A stretch of 64,000 nt of DNA from NCBI GenBank assembly GCA_037447455.1, contig JBBIGQ010000004.1:101078-165077 (forward strand), given 5' to 3'. The position numbers and the translations under genes were made by a program. Of the stretch, positions 44,377 to 53,019 are shown one piece after another. Source of the stretch: BPGX01 sp037447455 (GTDB lineage: Bacteria > Bacteroidota > Bacteroidia > B-17B0 > Aurantibacillaceae). Within the stretch, counting starts at the first letter, position 1. Each line of letters starts with the position of its first letter. The notes under the pieces are model-generated. The model did not search any database and had not been told where the DNA came from. It saw only the letters and a list, made by a program, of their open reading frames with translations.

Positions 44377-44461
44377 AAAAATATGGAATTATACTCCACA
44401 AATTTCATAAAAAATATGGAGTATTACTCCATAAATTTAATATTAAACATACTGATTATCA
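44377..44461. repeat. 85-bp repeat, copy C, upstream of the ATPase
   Basis: Third copy of the 85-base sequence. Its second dyad is the best in the set: TATGGAGT and ACTCCATA as perfect 8-bp arms around ATT. It covers the region immediately upstream of the ATPase promoter. The remaining bases to 44605 show no clear gene. Confidence 0.88.
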
Positions 44462-44605
44462 ATTAGTTATTGTAAATTCATCTTACAAATTTATTTTTTA
44501 ATATTTGATATAAAATTGAAAGATGTTTATTTTACTGGTGATTTGGAAGTTTATATGAAAAATTAGACATTGAAAATTTTATGAAGGTATTGAAAATAGT
44601 GGTTT

Positions 44606-45805
44606 TTAGAAGGAATATATTTTTTTGTATAATTCTTCAGAAATGGTAAAATTTCGGTATTTTTGTGCGATGGAACAGATGAATGTAGAATGGTTTTTTG
44701 AGTGTGAAAGGTAATTGTCTATCCATTCAACAGATTTTTGAAACTCTTCAGTAGAGAGATTTTTCAGGACATAACCGATGTTATTTTTTTGAATGATATC
44801 AGAGTCATCGGAAATATTATGTGGAATGATGACAGGCACATTCATAGCCCAGTATTCTGCATCTTTGATGGGGGAGCAGAATTTTTTGGTATAAACAGGT
44901 TTTATTGGAGATATGGCAAAATCAGCGATATTTAAGTAGTGGGCAACTTGTGCATGTGGGACAAATAAGTGTAATAGTTGATGTGTATGAATATTATATT
45001 GTAGGCATTTGCTTTGAATATATTGTTGAGGGTGCGATGAAAGCAGGATAAAGTAAAATTGTTCTTTCCAGTATTGTTGTGCGATATTTAGCCAAATGAA
45101 AAATTCTTCTTCCCAGTATATTCCGCCGAATTTTCCTGCATATATTCCGACAATTTTATGTTCAAGATTCATTTTTTTTCTCCATAAAATTCTTTCATTT
45201 TCATTTGATTTGAAGAGATGAAAATCAACACAGGCGGGCTTTACGAACCAGTTATTTTTTGTAGGTGAATAATTGAATTTTCGCATGGCGTATTCTTTTA
45301 TCATTCCTTCGGTTGTGGCTATAAGGTATTTGGCATGATGGGTCATTTTTTTCTCAAAATAATGTAGTAACTTAAAAGGGAGTGAGTTAGGTTTCCATTC
45401 GTTACATTCCACCATTGCTTCGGCGTGTGGTTCGTAACTATCTATAATGAGTGGCTTGAAAGTGAAACGAGAAAGTATATAGCCAAATGTGCCTGCAGGT
45501 GTGCACCATGTATGAATATAGTGAATACGTTTAATTAACGAGAAGAGGAAAAGGTAGAGCAAAACATAAGCGTAGTAAAAAAAGGCGTACAGGCCGAATG
45601 GATAGTATTTAAAGGAAAGTATTTTAATCTTGTCATGATGAAATGAATGTTGAATTGTTTTTTTATTAAGGGTTACAAGATAAATATATGAGTGTGGGGG
45701 AAGAAGATTGGCAATAATGTAGAGATATGGTAAAGTATAGGTTTGAATAAGTGCGTCGTTAAAATCCCAGTAGGTGAGTACAAGTATATTTTTAGATTTG
45801 TTCAT
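44606..45805 (-). CDS. GT4-like glycosyltransferase
   Basis: A 399-residue protein with the two-domain layout of GT-B enzymes. The first half contains a hydrophobic patch (GLYAFFYYAYVLLYLFLFSLI) that may attach it to the membrane, and HTWCTPAGTFGYIL. The second half begins IVGIYAGKFGGIYWEEEF, with later FAISPIKPVYTKKFCSPIKDAEYWAMNVPVI, where the usual E-x7-E is replaced by a variant. It would transfer a sugar from a nucleotide donor onto a growing glycan on the inner leaflet. Last gene of the polysaccharide cluster, overlapping the previous gene by 4 bases. Confidence 0.78.
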   Translation of the reverse strand: MNKSKNILVLTYWDFNDALIQTYTLPYLYIIANLLPPHSYIYLVTLNKKTIQHSFHHDKIKILSFKYYPFGLYAFFYYAYVLLYLFLFSLIKRIHYIHTWCTPAGTFGYILSRFTFKPLIIDSYEPHAEAMVECNEWKPNSLPFKLLHYFEKKMTHHAKYLIATTEGMIKEYAMRKFNYSPTKNNWFVKPACVDFHLFKSNENERILWRKKMNLEHKIVGIYAGKFGGIYWEEEFFIWLNIAQQYWKEQFYFILLSSHPQQYIQSKCLQYNIHTHQLLHLFVPHAQVAHYLNIADFAISPIKPVYTKKFCSPIKDAEYWAMNVPVIIPHNISDDSDIIQKNNIGYVLKNLSTEEFQKSVEWIDNYLSHSKNHSTFICSIAQKYRNFTISEELYKKIYSF

Positions 45806-46674
45806 TTCAGGATGTGTTTTAAGATAGCTAAAAATCGTCTTTGAAAGATAAAGAGAGGATTTTCTATGAGTCCTTTGATGAGATAGGTGAAGGCGTCTTT
45901 TTTATATTTTCCTGTAAGTGCGAGATGCAGAGCGGTGTATGTATAACAGCTGCATTTGAAGTAGTGTAATTGATGATAGAACTTATGGACAATATCTTTG
46001 TTACTCAAAACGATATTCATGAAAGTTGTGACGCGTTGTATAAGTTTATTTTTTTCGGTTTGAAGAACGCTTCTGTTTTGGTGCTGAATAATGGCAGAGG
46101 TAATAATTGGAAAGTGTTGTATTTCATATTTTGTAGAGATGCGAAGCCAGAGTTCCCAATCTTCCAGTCCGGCAATGGTACGGTCTTCGTTGAAGTAGAA
46201 TTGATTGAAAATATCTTTGTGAATAAAACCACCATTACAGCTTAGTAAATTACCTTTAATTATTTCTTTTGAAACAAATATGTTTGTATTTGACAATGGA
46301 CAAATAATTTTATCGTTGATTTTTATCTCGTAATTCAGGTGAAAAATCGGAATATCCAAATATGATTGAATGATATTGTAAGCATATTCCAGATGGTTAG
46401 GGTATGAAATATCATCAGAATCAAAGAAATTTAGATAAGTACCTCTCGCCTTGCTTGCACCGAAGTTTCTGGCGTAGCCACGTTCGCTGTTGGGGATTTT
46501 GAAGTATCGGATTTTTTCGGAAGGAATAGATTTTATTACCTCTTCAGTATTATCGGTGCTTCCGTCGTCTACTACAATGATTTCAAAATGGGGATAGGAT
46601 TGATTAAAAATAGATTGGAGGGTATCAGGGATAAGATGGGCACGGTTGAAAGTAGGGATGATGATGGAGAACAT
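45802..46674 (-). CDS. GT2 glycosyltransferase
   Basis: A 290-residue GT-A enzyme. It opens with SIIIPTFNRAHLIPDTLQSIFNQSY, then VVDDGSTDNTEEV and FDSDDISYPNHLE, the DxD that binds the metal and nucleotide sugar, and later GLEDWELWLRIS, the ED-type base motif. No membrane helices except possible C-terminal hydrophobic residues. Sugar and linkage cannot be told. It begins 4 bases after the next gene upstream and overlaps the one downstream. Confidence 0.88.
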   Translation of the reverse strand: MFSIIIPTFNRAHLIPDTLQSIFNQSYPHFEIIVVDDGSTDNTEEVIKSIPSEKIRYFKIPNSERGYARNFGASKARGTYLNFFDSDDISYPNHLEYAYNIIQSYLDIPIFHLNYEIKINDKIICPLSNTNIFVSKEIIKGNLLSCNGGFIHKDIFNQFYFNEDRTIAGLEDWELWLRISTKYEIQHFPIITSAIIQHQNRSVLQTEKNKLIQRVTTFMNIVLSNKDIVHKFYHQLHYFKCSCYTYTALHLALTGKYKKDAFTYLIKGLIENPLFIFQRRFLAILKHILK

Positions 46675-46677
46675 AGA

Positions 46678-47523
46678 TTAAAATTCATTATTTATAACAA
46701 TTTGTTTTTGTAATGACATTTCTTTTTGAGGATTAAGTTCCCATATTTTTTCGTAGGGTGAATATTTTTTTAATTGATATTTTGGCTTTATTGGACAAAA
46801 AATAACAATAGATCTAGAGCATGATATTTTTTTTAACCATTTAATTTTTTCTTTGAAAAGTAAATTAGGATTAAAAACAAAACTAATAACTGTAAATTGA
46901 GGAAGTGCATCAAAAAAAGTGAAATGTAATATTTGATAAAATGTGTCTAATTGTGAAATAAAAGTTACATTATTATTTTTATTAATGGGAAAAATGGATA
47001 TAAAATGTTTTAATTTTTTTAATTCATACGTAAAAAGTTTCCAATGATATATTAGCGGTGGTAATCTTAAAACAATACATTGAATTTCGTTCATTTGGCA
47101 ATAGTTAAATATAATTTCTTCACATTTTTGTTTGGCTATTGCATACATTATTTTTTTTTCATTGTATAAAGGTTCATTGATTGCATTTGTGGACAAAAAA
47201 ATAAATTTTTTGGGTTTATTTTTCAATGATTTTAACAAGTTGTTCAGCATATTTACATTTTGTAAAATGTATTCATTTTTGGGAATATCAATATTGTATG
47301 GTAGAATGAAAGCCCCATGAAAAACGATATCTAATTCTTCATTTAATATAAATGCCTGATTAAGATTAATATTTAAAATTTCATTTGTTAAGTCATCAAT
47401 AAAAAAATGAGTTTTTTCTCTTCTGGAGATGATTTTAACAGAATGATTTTTAGATATGTCAGTTAGAAATGGGTTCATCCAATATGATAAATTGCCTGTT
47501 ATTCCTGTAAATAAAATTTTCAT
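46678..47523 (-). CDS. NAD-dependent epimerase/dehydratase-like protein
   Basis: A 281-residue extended SDR protein. It starts MKILFTGITGNL (a GxxGxx nucleotide-binding loop) and has YAIAK as a YxxxK catalytic pair in the middle, so the active-site pair is kept. The sequence is otherwise divergent and strongly asparagine/lysine/isoleucine-rich, in step with the A+T-rich DNA. Likely modifies a nucleotide sugar (epimerisation, dehydration or reduction). Substrate unknown. Confidence 0.65.
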   Translation of the reverse strand: MKILFTGITGNLSYWMNPFLTDISKNHSVKIISRREKTHFFIDDLTNEILNINLNQAFILNEELDIVFHGAFILPYNIDIPKNEYILQNVNMLNNLLKSLKNKPKKFIFLSTNAINEPLYNEKKIMYAIAKQKCEEIIFNYCQMNEIQCIVLRLPPLIYHWKLFTYELKKLKHFISIFPINKNNNVTFISQLDTFYQILHFTFFDALPQFTVISFVFNPNLLFKEKIKWLKKISCSRSIVIFCPIKPKYQLKKYSPYEKIWELNPQKEMSLQKQIVINNEF

Positions 47524-48656
47524 TGCTTATTACAATTAATAAGTTGATTATAAACTTCTATATGCTTTTGTACTTTTGTAGTTATAGAAAAATTATTAAG
47601 TATTGTTTTTTGAGCATTTTGGCCAAGTTTGTTTCTTAATTCTGGTGAGTTTATCATGGTAATAATAGCATGTGCAATGGCCTTTTCATCTTTAAAAGGT
47701 ACAACCCAAGCATTATGTAAATGAGAAGCTATTTCTTTTGCAATTCCAGAAAGTGTAACGATCAATGGAACTTTTGACATCATGGCATCTATAATAGTGA
47801 TTCCAAAAGTTTCACAATAAGGATCTACTGGAACATGAATTTGTATGTCAAATATTTTATATAGAGAAATACTATTTTTTTCAAATCCACATAAAACAAC
47901 ATGCTCTTTTAGATGAAGATCTGAAATTAATTTTGATAAATTCTCTTTTTCGGGGCCTTCTCCAAAGATTAATAACTTTGTATTAGGATATTTATCAACG
48001 ATAAGTTTTAATGCTTTTATTGTATAATAGTGTCCTTTCCATTGTTCCAGTCTTGCCACCATTCCAATAATAAAATCATTTTTTCTAATTGAATATTTTT
48101 TTTTTAGCAAAGCAATTTCTTGCTCATCAAATGAAGAAAAAACATCAAATTTAAGAGCATGATTAATTATTCTGATCTTTTTAGTAGGAACTTTAAATTC
48201 ATTTTGTAGAATCTCTTTCGAAGATTTCGCTTGACAAATAATAATATTAGAAAATATATAAGAGAATTTGTCTATGAAGAGTTGTTTTTTACTATTAAAA
48301 TCTTTGAACCATGTTACATTTGAAGCTGTCATTATTCGCTTTCTAAAGGTTAATAAAGAGGCCGTTATTCCAAGTAGATTTCCTAATGGCATTTCTGTTT
48401 GCACGATGTTTATATTATTAATGATCAAGTAGAATATTAAATAAAACAATGTAATAATATGTTCAAATATATTACGAGAAATAATAATATGAACATTATT
48501 TATTCCATGTGTTTTTAAATTCTGGTATAAAATATTGTTTTTATCCTCGTCAATTATCAAAAAGTGTATTTCTATATCTCGCTTTATCTCATTTAAAAAC
48601 CATTCCCATTGTGGTGAGTGTTTAGTATGTGAAACTATAAAAGCAATCTTTTTCAC
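47520..48656 (-). CDS. GT4 glycosyltransferase
   Basis: A 378-residue GT-B enzyme. The donor-binding half has MVARLEQWKGHYYTIKAL, LLIFGEGPEKENL and PYCETFGITIIDAMMSKVPLIVT. The last is the E-x7-E loop of GT4 retaining enzymes, here with aspartate at the second acid. The best start is GTG at 48656; no ATG lies near it. It overlaps the next gene by 4 bases. Probably adds a hexose to the exported polysaccharide. Confidence 0.86.
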   Translation of the reverse strand: MKKIAFIVSHTKHSPQWEWFLNEIKRDIEIHFLIIDEDKNNILYQNLKTHGINNVHIIISRNIFEHIITLFYLIFYLIINNINIVQTEMPLGNLLGITASLLTFRKRIMTASNVTWFKDFNSKKQLFIDKFSYIFSNIIICQAKSSKEILQNEFKVPTKKIRIINHALKFDVFSSFDEQEIALLKKKYSIRKNDFIIGMVARLEQWKGHYYTIKALKLIVDKYPNTKLLIFGEGPEKENLSKLISDLHLKEHVVLCGFEKNSISLYKIFDIQIHVPVDPYCETFGITIIDAMMSKVPLIVTLSGIAKEIASHLHNAWVVPFKDEKAIAHAIITMINSPELRNKLGQNAQKTILNNFSITTKVQKHIEVYNQLINCNKQ

Positions 48657-48658
48657 AA

Positions 48659-49552
48659 TTACAAATTGTAATTATATTTTTTAATAGCTAAATACCCTTT
48701 GATAAAACCTTTAACTCTATGGTAATGAATTTTAGCATTTAAAGAGTTTCTAATTAAAAACAATAACAGCATCATCAAAATATTATTCAATATAATTCGA
48801 ATTGATTTAATTTTTGAAAAATTTTTTATGATAACATAAATATCAGATGCACCGGAATATTCAATATCTTTAAGATATTTCTTAATTATATTTTTACTAG
48901 AATATTTATCTATTCCTTTCCACGGATGATAAAATATTATACCAGAAGAATAGTAAATTTTATAAGAATGATTAAAACATCTAATAAGAAAATCACAATC
49001 TTCTCCACCCTTAAAGATTGTACCACTTCCCAAACCTATATTTTCATCAAAACACTTAATGTCTTTGAACACATTTTTTTGAACAAAAATTCCGCTTGAC
49101 ATGAATGAAAAAATTTCTTTTGGATTCTTAATAAAATGAGATTTTATATTCTTGTGCGGCTGAAAACCATTGATATCTGGATTTACCCATTTTGTTATTA
49201 AAATCTTGGTATCTTCATATTCTTTAAAGAAGAAATCCACTTTTTCTAAAGTATTTTTTTCGTACAAACAATCGTCATCAGGAAAAGCAATAATTTGTCC
49301 TTGTGCATAAGGTATACAAGTATTTCTTGATCTGCTTAAACCAATGGGAGTTTTTAAATGAATAATTTTATATGGCGTTTCACCAATTAAATTGATTATA
49401 TTTTCTATTCTATTATCATTGTTTTGATCAGCAATTATGATTTCAAAATTAGTAAAGGTAAAATGTTTGGCATGTTCAAGAAATGTTTTAACTTCTTCGA
49501 TTCGACCTAAGGTACATAAAATTAAACTTATTTTTACATTATTCTGATGCAT
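48659..49552 (-). CDS. GT2 glycosyltransferase
   Basis: A 297-residue GT-A protein with ISLILCTLGRIEEV, the diphosphate-binding IIADQNNDNR, and FPDDDCLYE as the DxD. GGEDCDFLIR is the later ED motif. A C-terminal hydrophobic stretch (IRIILNNILMMLLLFLIRNSL) could anchor it at the membrane. Its start overlaps the stop of the gene upstream by one base (TAATG), so translation is coupled. Confidence 0.86.
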   Translation of the reverse strand: MHQNNVKISLILCTLGRIEEVKTFLEHAKHFTFTNFEIIIADQNNDNRIENIINLIGETPYKIIHLKTPIGLSRSRNTCIPYAQGQIIAFPDDDCLYEKNTLEKVDFFFKEYEDTKILITKWVNPDINGFQPHKNIKSHFIKNPKEIFSFMSSGIFVQKNVFKDIKCFDENIGLGSGTIFKGGEDCDFLIRCFNHSYKIYYSSGIIFYHPWKGIDKYSSKNIIKKYLKDIEYSGASDIYVIIKNFSKIKSIRIILNNILMMLLLFLIRNSLNAKIHYHRVKGFIKGYLAIKKYNYNL

Positions 49553-50430
49553 TAGTAGTATAAATTAAATGGTTTTGTATTATAATATTCTTCTAACTTT
49601 TTGATTGATTCAAGAAAAATTTGATTAAAATCAAAATGATTTAATTTTTTTTGCCCTGAATGATATTGTGAAGCATAGTAAAAAAAACTCTTTTTAATGT
49701 ATTCCATAAAAAGAATAATCTGATTTTCTGTTTTATGTTGATATTTTAGTTCGAAATATTCATTAAGTAAAGATTTGTAATATTTAAAAGAGTTGCTATC
49801 AGGGTTTATAATATTTACATAAAAAGGAACTTCGCTTATTGCTAATTTAGCATATTGATTAGAAATATTTCTCATAGAATACTCGAAATCAATAATTTTG
49901 TATGATAAATTAAATAAACCTAATTTTGGTAAGGATTTTTTTCTGATTAAATAACTAAGTCCAGTTAAGAAAAATGGAAGGTCTTTTTTCTTATATCTAT
50001 CATAATATTTTTTTTCATCTTTTAATAACCATTCTTCGTTTTGTCTATTAAATGAAATGGATAATCCGTTAGAGCCCATCCAATCATATTCTTCATGTTT
50101 ATCTAACCAGTTGCACGCCCTTCTGATAGTAGGTAGATAATATGCATCATCATCTGAAATAATTTTAAGATATTTACCACTGGCTTTTAATAAACACTTA
50201 TTTAATCCGTGCGCTTCCCCAAAATCTTTTTCTGATTGAAAATAAATATTATGTTGGGGTATGTTCCTGATATAAGATTGTAAGAATTCCACAGTACCAT
50301 CTGTACTTCCGGCATCATATATAATTACTTCTTCGTCTTTTTCAATCTGACTAATAAGATAGGGTAAAGTAATTTGCAAATACTTTTTCTTATTAAATAT
50401 TGTCAATAAGTACGATATTCTTATACTCAT
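49552..50430 (-). CDS. GT2 glycosyltransferase
   Basis: A 292-residue GT-A enzyme with SYLLTIFNKKKYLQITLPYL, IIYDAGSTDGTVEFL and ISDDDAYYLPTI as the DxD. An ED-type motif is less clear. It starts with ATGA overlapping the acyltransferase stop by 4 bases and ends one base into the next GT2 gene, so it lies in a tightly packed operon. Confidence 0.84.
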   Translation of the reverse strand: MSIRISYLLTIFNKKKYLQITLPYLISQIEKDEEVIIYDAGSTDGTVEFLQSYIRNIPQHNIYFQSEKDFGEAHGLNKCLLKASGKYLKIISDDDAYYLPTIRRACNWLDKHEEYDWMGSNGLSISFNRQNEEWLLKDEKKYYDRYKKKDLPFFLTGLSYLIRKKSLPKLGLFNLSYKIIDFEYSMRNISNQYAKLAISEVPFYVNIINPDSNSFKYYKSLLNEYFELKYQHKTENQIILFMEYIKKSFFYYASQYHSGQKKLNHFDFNQIFLESIKKLEEYYNTKPFNLYY

Positions 50431-50969
50431 AGGTAGCCCAGTTGTTTTGCAAATTCTATCATTTTATCTTTTTTTCTTGCTTTGATGGGTCGTGCAGGTA
50501 TACCGTAGTATATTGTCCATGGTTCTGTACTTTTAGTAACCATACTACATGCTCCTATTACACTACCCTCGGCAATTGTAATTCCAGGCATAATAACAAC
50601 ATTTGTACCAACACCGGCAAATTTTTCTATTTTAATTGTTGAATAAATGACTTCATCACGATATTGCTTGGGAACGGTAACGCTTGTAAATCCTTCACCA
50701 TGAAACCTATCACTACCAGCAATTAATCGTGTCCCAGTAGCAATAGTAGCAAAATGTTCAACTATTAGTTTACTTTTTTCACCACCTATGCATGTAACGT
50801 ATGGAGAAATATGTACATAATCTCCAATATCAGCTTGAGTTGTAATATATGCACCATGATCTATGGCGGTATGATTCCCAATCTTAACCAAATGAGGCCT
50901 CCTTATTATCACAGTAGGTGCAATAAACACATCCTCTCCTAATGCCAAAAACTTTTGCTTAATCTCCAT
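50427..50969 (-). CDS. Left-handed beta-helix acyltransferase (WbbJ-like)
   Basis: A 180-residue hexapeptide-repeat protein with [LIV]-G-x4 repeats: KIGNHTAIDHGAYITTQADIGDYVHISPYV and GTNVVIMPGITIAEGSVIGACSMVTKSTEP, ending IYYGIPARPIKAR. These are trimeric acetyl-CoA or acyl-carrier-dependent transferases. Together with the aminotransferase upstream it could N-acylate an amino sugar; O-acetylation is the alternative. Confidence 0.85.
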   Translation of the reverse strand: MEIKQKFLALGEDVFIAPTVIIRRPHLVKIGNHTAIDHGAYITTQADIGDYVHISPYVTCIGGEKSKLIVEHFATIATGTRLIAGSDRFHGEGFTSVTVPKQYRDEVIYSTIKIEKFAGVGTNVVIMPGITIAEGSVIGACSMVTKSTEPWTIYYGIPARPIKARKKDKMIEFAKQLGYL

Positions 50970-50979
50970 TACTTAAATT

Positions 50980-51918
50980 TTAATATGGGTAAATAGATTC
51001 ATAATAACGAATGGTTTCAATAATGCCCTCTTGAAGAATAGTAAATTCAAAATTAGGAAAATATTTTCTGAATTTGCTGTCGTTCATAACTTTCCTAGAT
51101 GCCCCATCAGGCATGCTATCGTCCCAAATCGTTTGAATTTTATTATCGAAAAAATTACAAATTATACTTACAATATCTTTAATACTTAATCCAAAATTCT
51201 GTGCGATATTTATTGGTTCAGATATGGGATATTGTGATTTATTGTTTAAAAAATCTCGAATTAATCTAGCAAAATCTTTTACATACAACCATTCTCTGAT
51301 GGCAATGCCTGTTCCCCAAACAATAACTTTTTTTTCATTTAAAAATTTTGCTTTTACAAATTTAGATATTAATGCATTTAGTGCATGTGCTTTATCAGGA
51401 TCAGTTGAATCATAAGGTCCATACATATTAGGTACAAAGAAATAATAAGAATTAATATCATGTTGTAATTTATAACTTTCACCTAAGTGCCAGATCATTC
51501 TTCTAGTAAAACCATACGACATAACAGATGAATGTAGCGGACCGTCTAACCATCTATCTTCTTCAAAAGTAACGGCTGTTGAAGGAAACGCACAATTAGC
51601 AATAGGATTAATAACAAAAGATTTATGTTTTAAGTATTTAATTGATTCATATATATTTAATAACATTAAAGAATTTGTGTGCATAATATCTGCTGCATGC
51701 CTAGAAACATAATTCAAACTTCCAACATTTGCCGCACAATTAATTATTATGTTTGGATTAATTGCTTTTATATACTCTTTAGTTTCCTTTAATTCTAAAA
51801 GATTACAATCATTTCTTCCTTTATGTAATACTAAGTGAAAGTTTTTATCTTTTTCTAATTCTTCACTAAGATTTCTACCTACAAAACCAGTTGAACCAAG
51901 TATTAAAATTTTTTTCAT
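50980..51918 (-). CDS. GDP-fucose-synthase-like SDR with altered active site
   Basis: A 312-residue extended SDR beginning MKKILILGSTGFVGRNL. Its overall pattern (NIIINCAANVGSLNYVSRHAADIMHTNSLMLLNI, then MYGPYDSTDPDKAHALNALISKF, IREWLYVKDFARLI) is that of GDP-L-fucose synthase, which epimerises and reduces GDP-4-keto-6-deoxymannose. But the usual YxxxK is Y135-x3-R139, the usual serine before C109 is N108, and the usual histidine of the FHPSNSH loop is D173. So it may be a related reductase or epimerase with another substrate, or inactive. The ATG at 51918 overlaps the aminotransferase stop by one base. Confidence 0.75.
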   Translation of the reverse strand: MKKILILGSTGFVGRNLSEELEKDKNFHLVLHKGRNDCNLLELKETKEYIKAINPNIIINCAANVGSLNYVSRHAADIMHTNSLMLLNIYESIKYLKHKSFVINPIANCAFPSTAVTFEEDRWLDGPLHSSVMSYGFTRRMIWHLGESYKLQHDINSYYFFVPNMYGPYDSTDPDKAHALNALISKFVKAKFLNEKKVIVWGTGIAIREWLYVKDFARLIRDFLNNKSQYPISEPINIAQNFGLSIKDIVSIICNFFDNKIQTIWDDSMPDGASRKVMNDSKFRKYFPNFEFTILQEGIIETIRYYESIYPY

Positions 51919-53018
51919 TACCAACCTTTTTTAATTGTTTCAATAATATAAAAAATGTCTTCTTCTTTTAAATGTTCATGAATTGGTATGTGAATCTGAT
52001 GCTGATCAAAATACATTTGATTTTCTATGTCTCTCTTACAATTTTCAAATATCTTGTTTTTGTGTATTCCTTGATGTACAACCGAAACATTAATATTATT
52101 TGAACGCATCATTTTAATAAATTCATTTCTTTTCTCAACAAGAATTGGAAAAAGCCAATAGGACGATTTTCTATCAGATTGATATTTCATTAATTGTACG
52201 CTTGATATTCCTTTTAGGTGTTTAAAATACAAATCAGCAAAATGCCTTCTTATATTTACTCTTTCAATTATATCTATAAGATTGGCTAATCCAATTGCAG
52301 CTGCAATATTATTCATGTGATATTTAAATCCAACAATATCAAGGTTATAAACCCTTTCACCCAATTCTCCGACTAAATCTTTTTCTTTATCTATACCAAA
52401 CCATCTCAATTTTTTACCAATTTCATAATAAATTTGTTTTTTAGTACTTATGGCTCCTCCATCACCAGTAGTTAGATGCTTAATAGCTTGAAAAGAAAAG
52501 CAAGTAAAATCTGAAATGCTCCCAATGTATTTATCCTTGTATTCTGCTAAAAATGCATGGGCTGCATCTTCTATTACAGTAATATTGTGTTCTCTGGCAA
52601 TTTCTGTAATTTCGTCCAAATTGCAAGGATACCCTCCCCAATGAACAGGTATAATGCATTTAGTTTTCTTAGAAATTAAATTTTTTAAAGATGTTGTACA
52701 AATGTTCCCATCGTAAGGATTTATGTCTGCAAATACCGGGTTGGCATTACAATATAGAATGGATAAACCTGTTGCAACAAATGTTTGTGAAGGTAGTATT
52801 ACTTCATCACCTTCTTGTATATTTACAATTTTAAGTGCAAGATGCAAAGCTGATGTTCCTGAATTAACAGTTAATATGTACGGATTTTTTATTAACTCGC
52901 CCAATTTTTCTTCAAAACGCTTATTCCATAAACCCTCACTTACAAAAGTTGAATTTAAAACTTCATGTAAATTATTAATTGCTTGTGGATTAATATGAGT
53001 TGTAAACAAATCTATCAT
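51918..53018 (-). CDS. DegT/DnrJ/EryC1/StrS sugar aminotransferase
   Basis: A PLP enzyme of 366 residues that transaminates a keto-sugar nucleotide. It has NSGTSALHLALKI (52-64), DAAHAF with D151 and H154, and CFSFQAIKHLTTGDGGAI with the PLP lysine K180. The C-terminus with SSYWLFPILVEKR and PIHEHLKEEDIFYIIETIK is standard. K180 is present, so it is an aminotransferase and not a ColD-type dehydratase. The product is probably an aminodeoxy sugar that the acyltransferase can modify. Confidence 0.9.
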   Translation of the reverse strand: MIDLFTTHINPQAINNLHEVLNSTFVSEGLWNKRFEEKLGELIKNPYILTVNSGTSALHLALKIVNIQEGDEVILPSQTFVATGLSILYCNANPVFADINPYDGNICTTSLKNLISKKTKCIIPVHWGGYPCNLDEITEIAREHNITVIEDAAHAFLAEYKDKYIGSISDFTCFSFQAIKHLTTGDGGAISTKKQIYYEIGKKLRWFGIDKEKDLVGELGERVYNLDIVGFKYHMNNIAAAIGLANLIDIIERVNIRRHFADLYFKHLKGISSVQLMKYQSDRKSSYWLFPILVEKRNEFIKMMRSNNINVSVVHQGIHKNKIFENCKRDIENQMYFDQHQIHIPIHEHLKEEDIFYIIETIKKGW

Positions 53019-53019
53019 G

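Noticed and set aside
42911..44461. Repeats around the ATPase as a CRISPR array
   Set aside because: Only three copies, 85 bases long, separated by 145 and 1151 bases with a gene inside. There are no regular spacers and no cas genes.
44497..44590. Coding-like patches on the plus strand after repeat C
   Set aside because: Short readable stretches occur in two frames, but there is no start, no continuous frame and no recognisable protein. Too weak to list as a relic.
51918..53018. DegT-family protein as a ColD-type dehydratase for colitose
   Set aside because: ColD replaces the PLP lysine with histidine; here the lysine (K180) is present.
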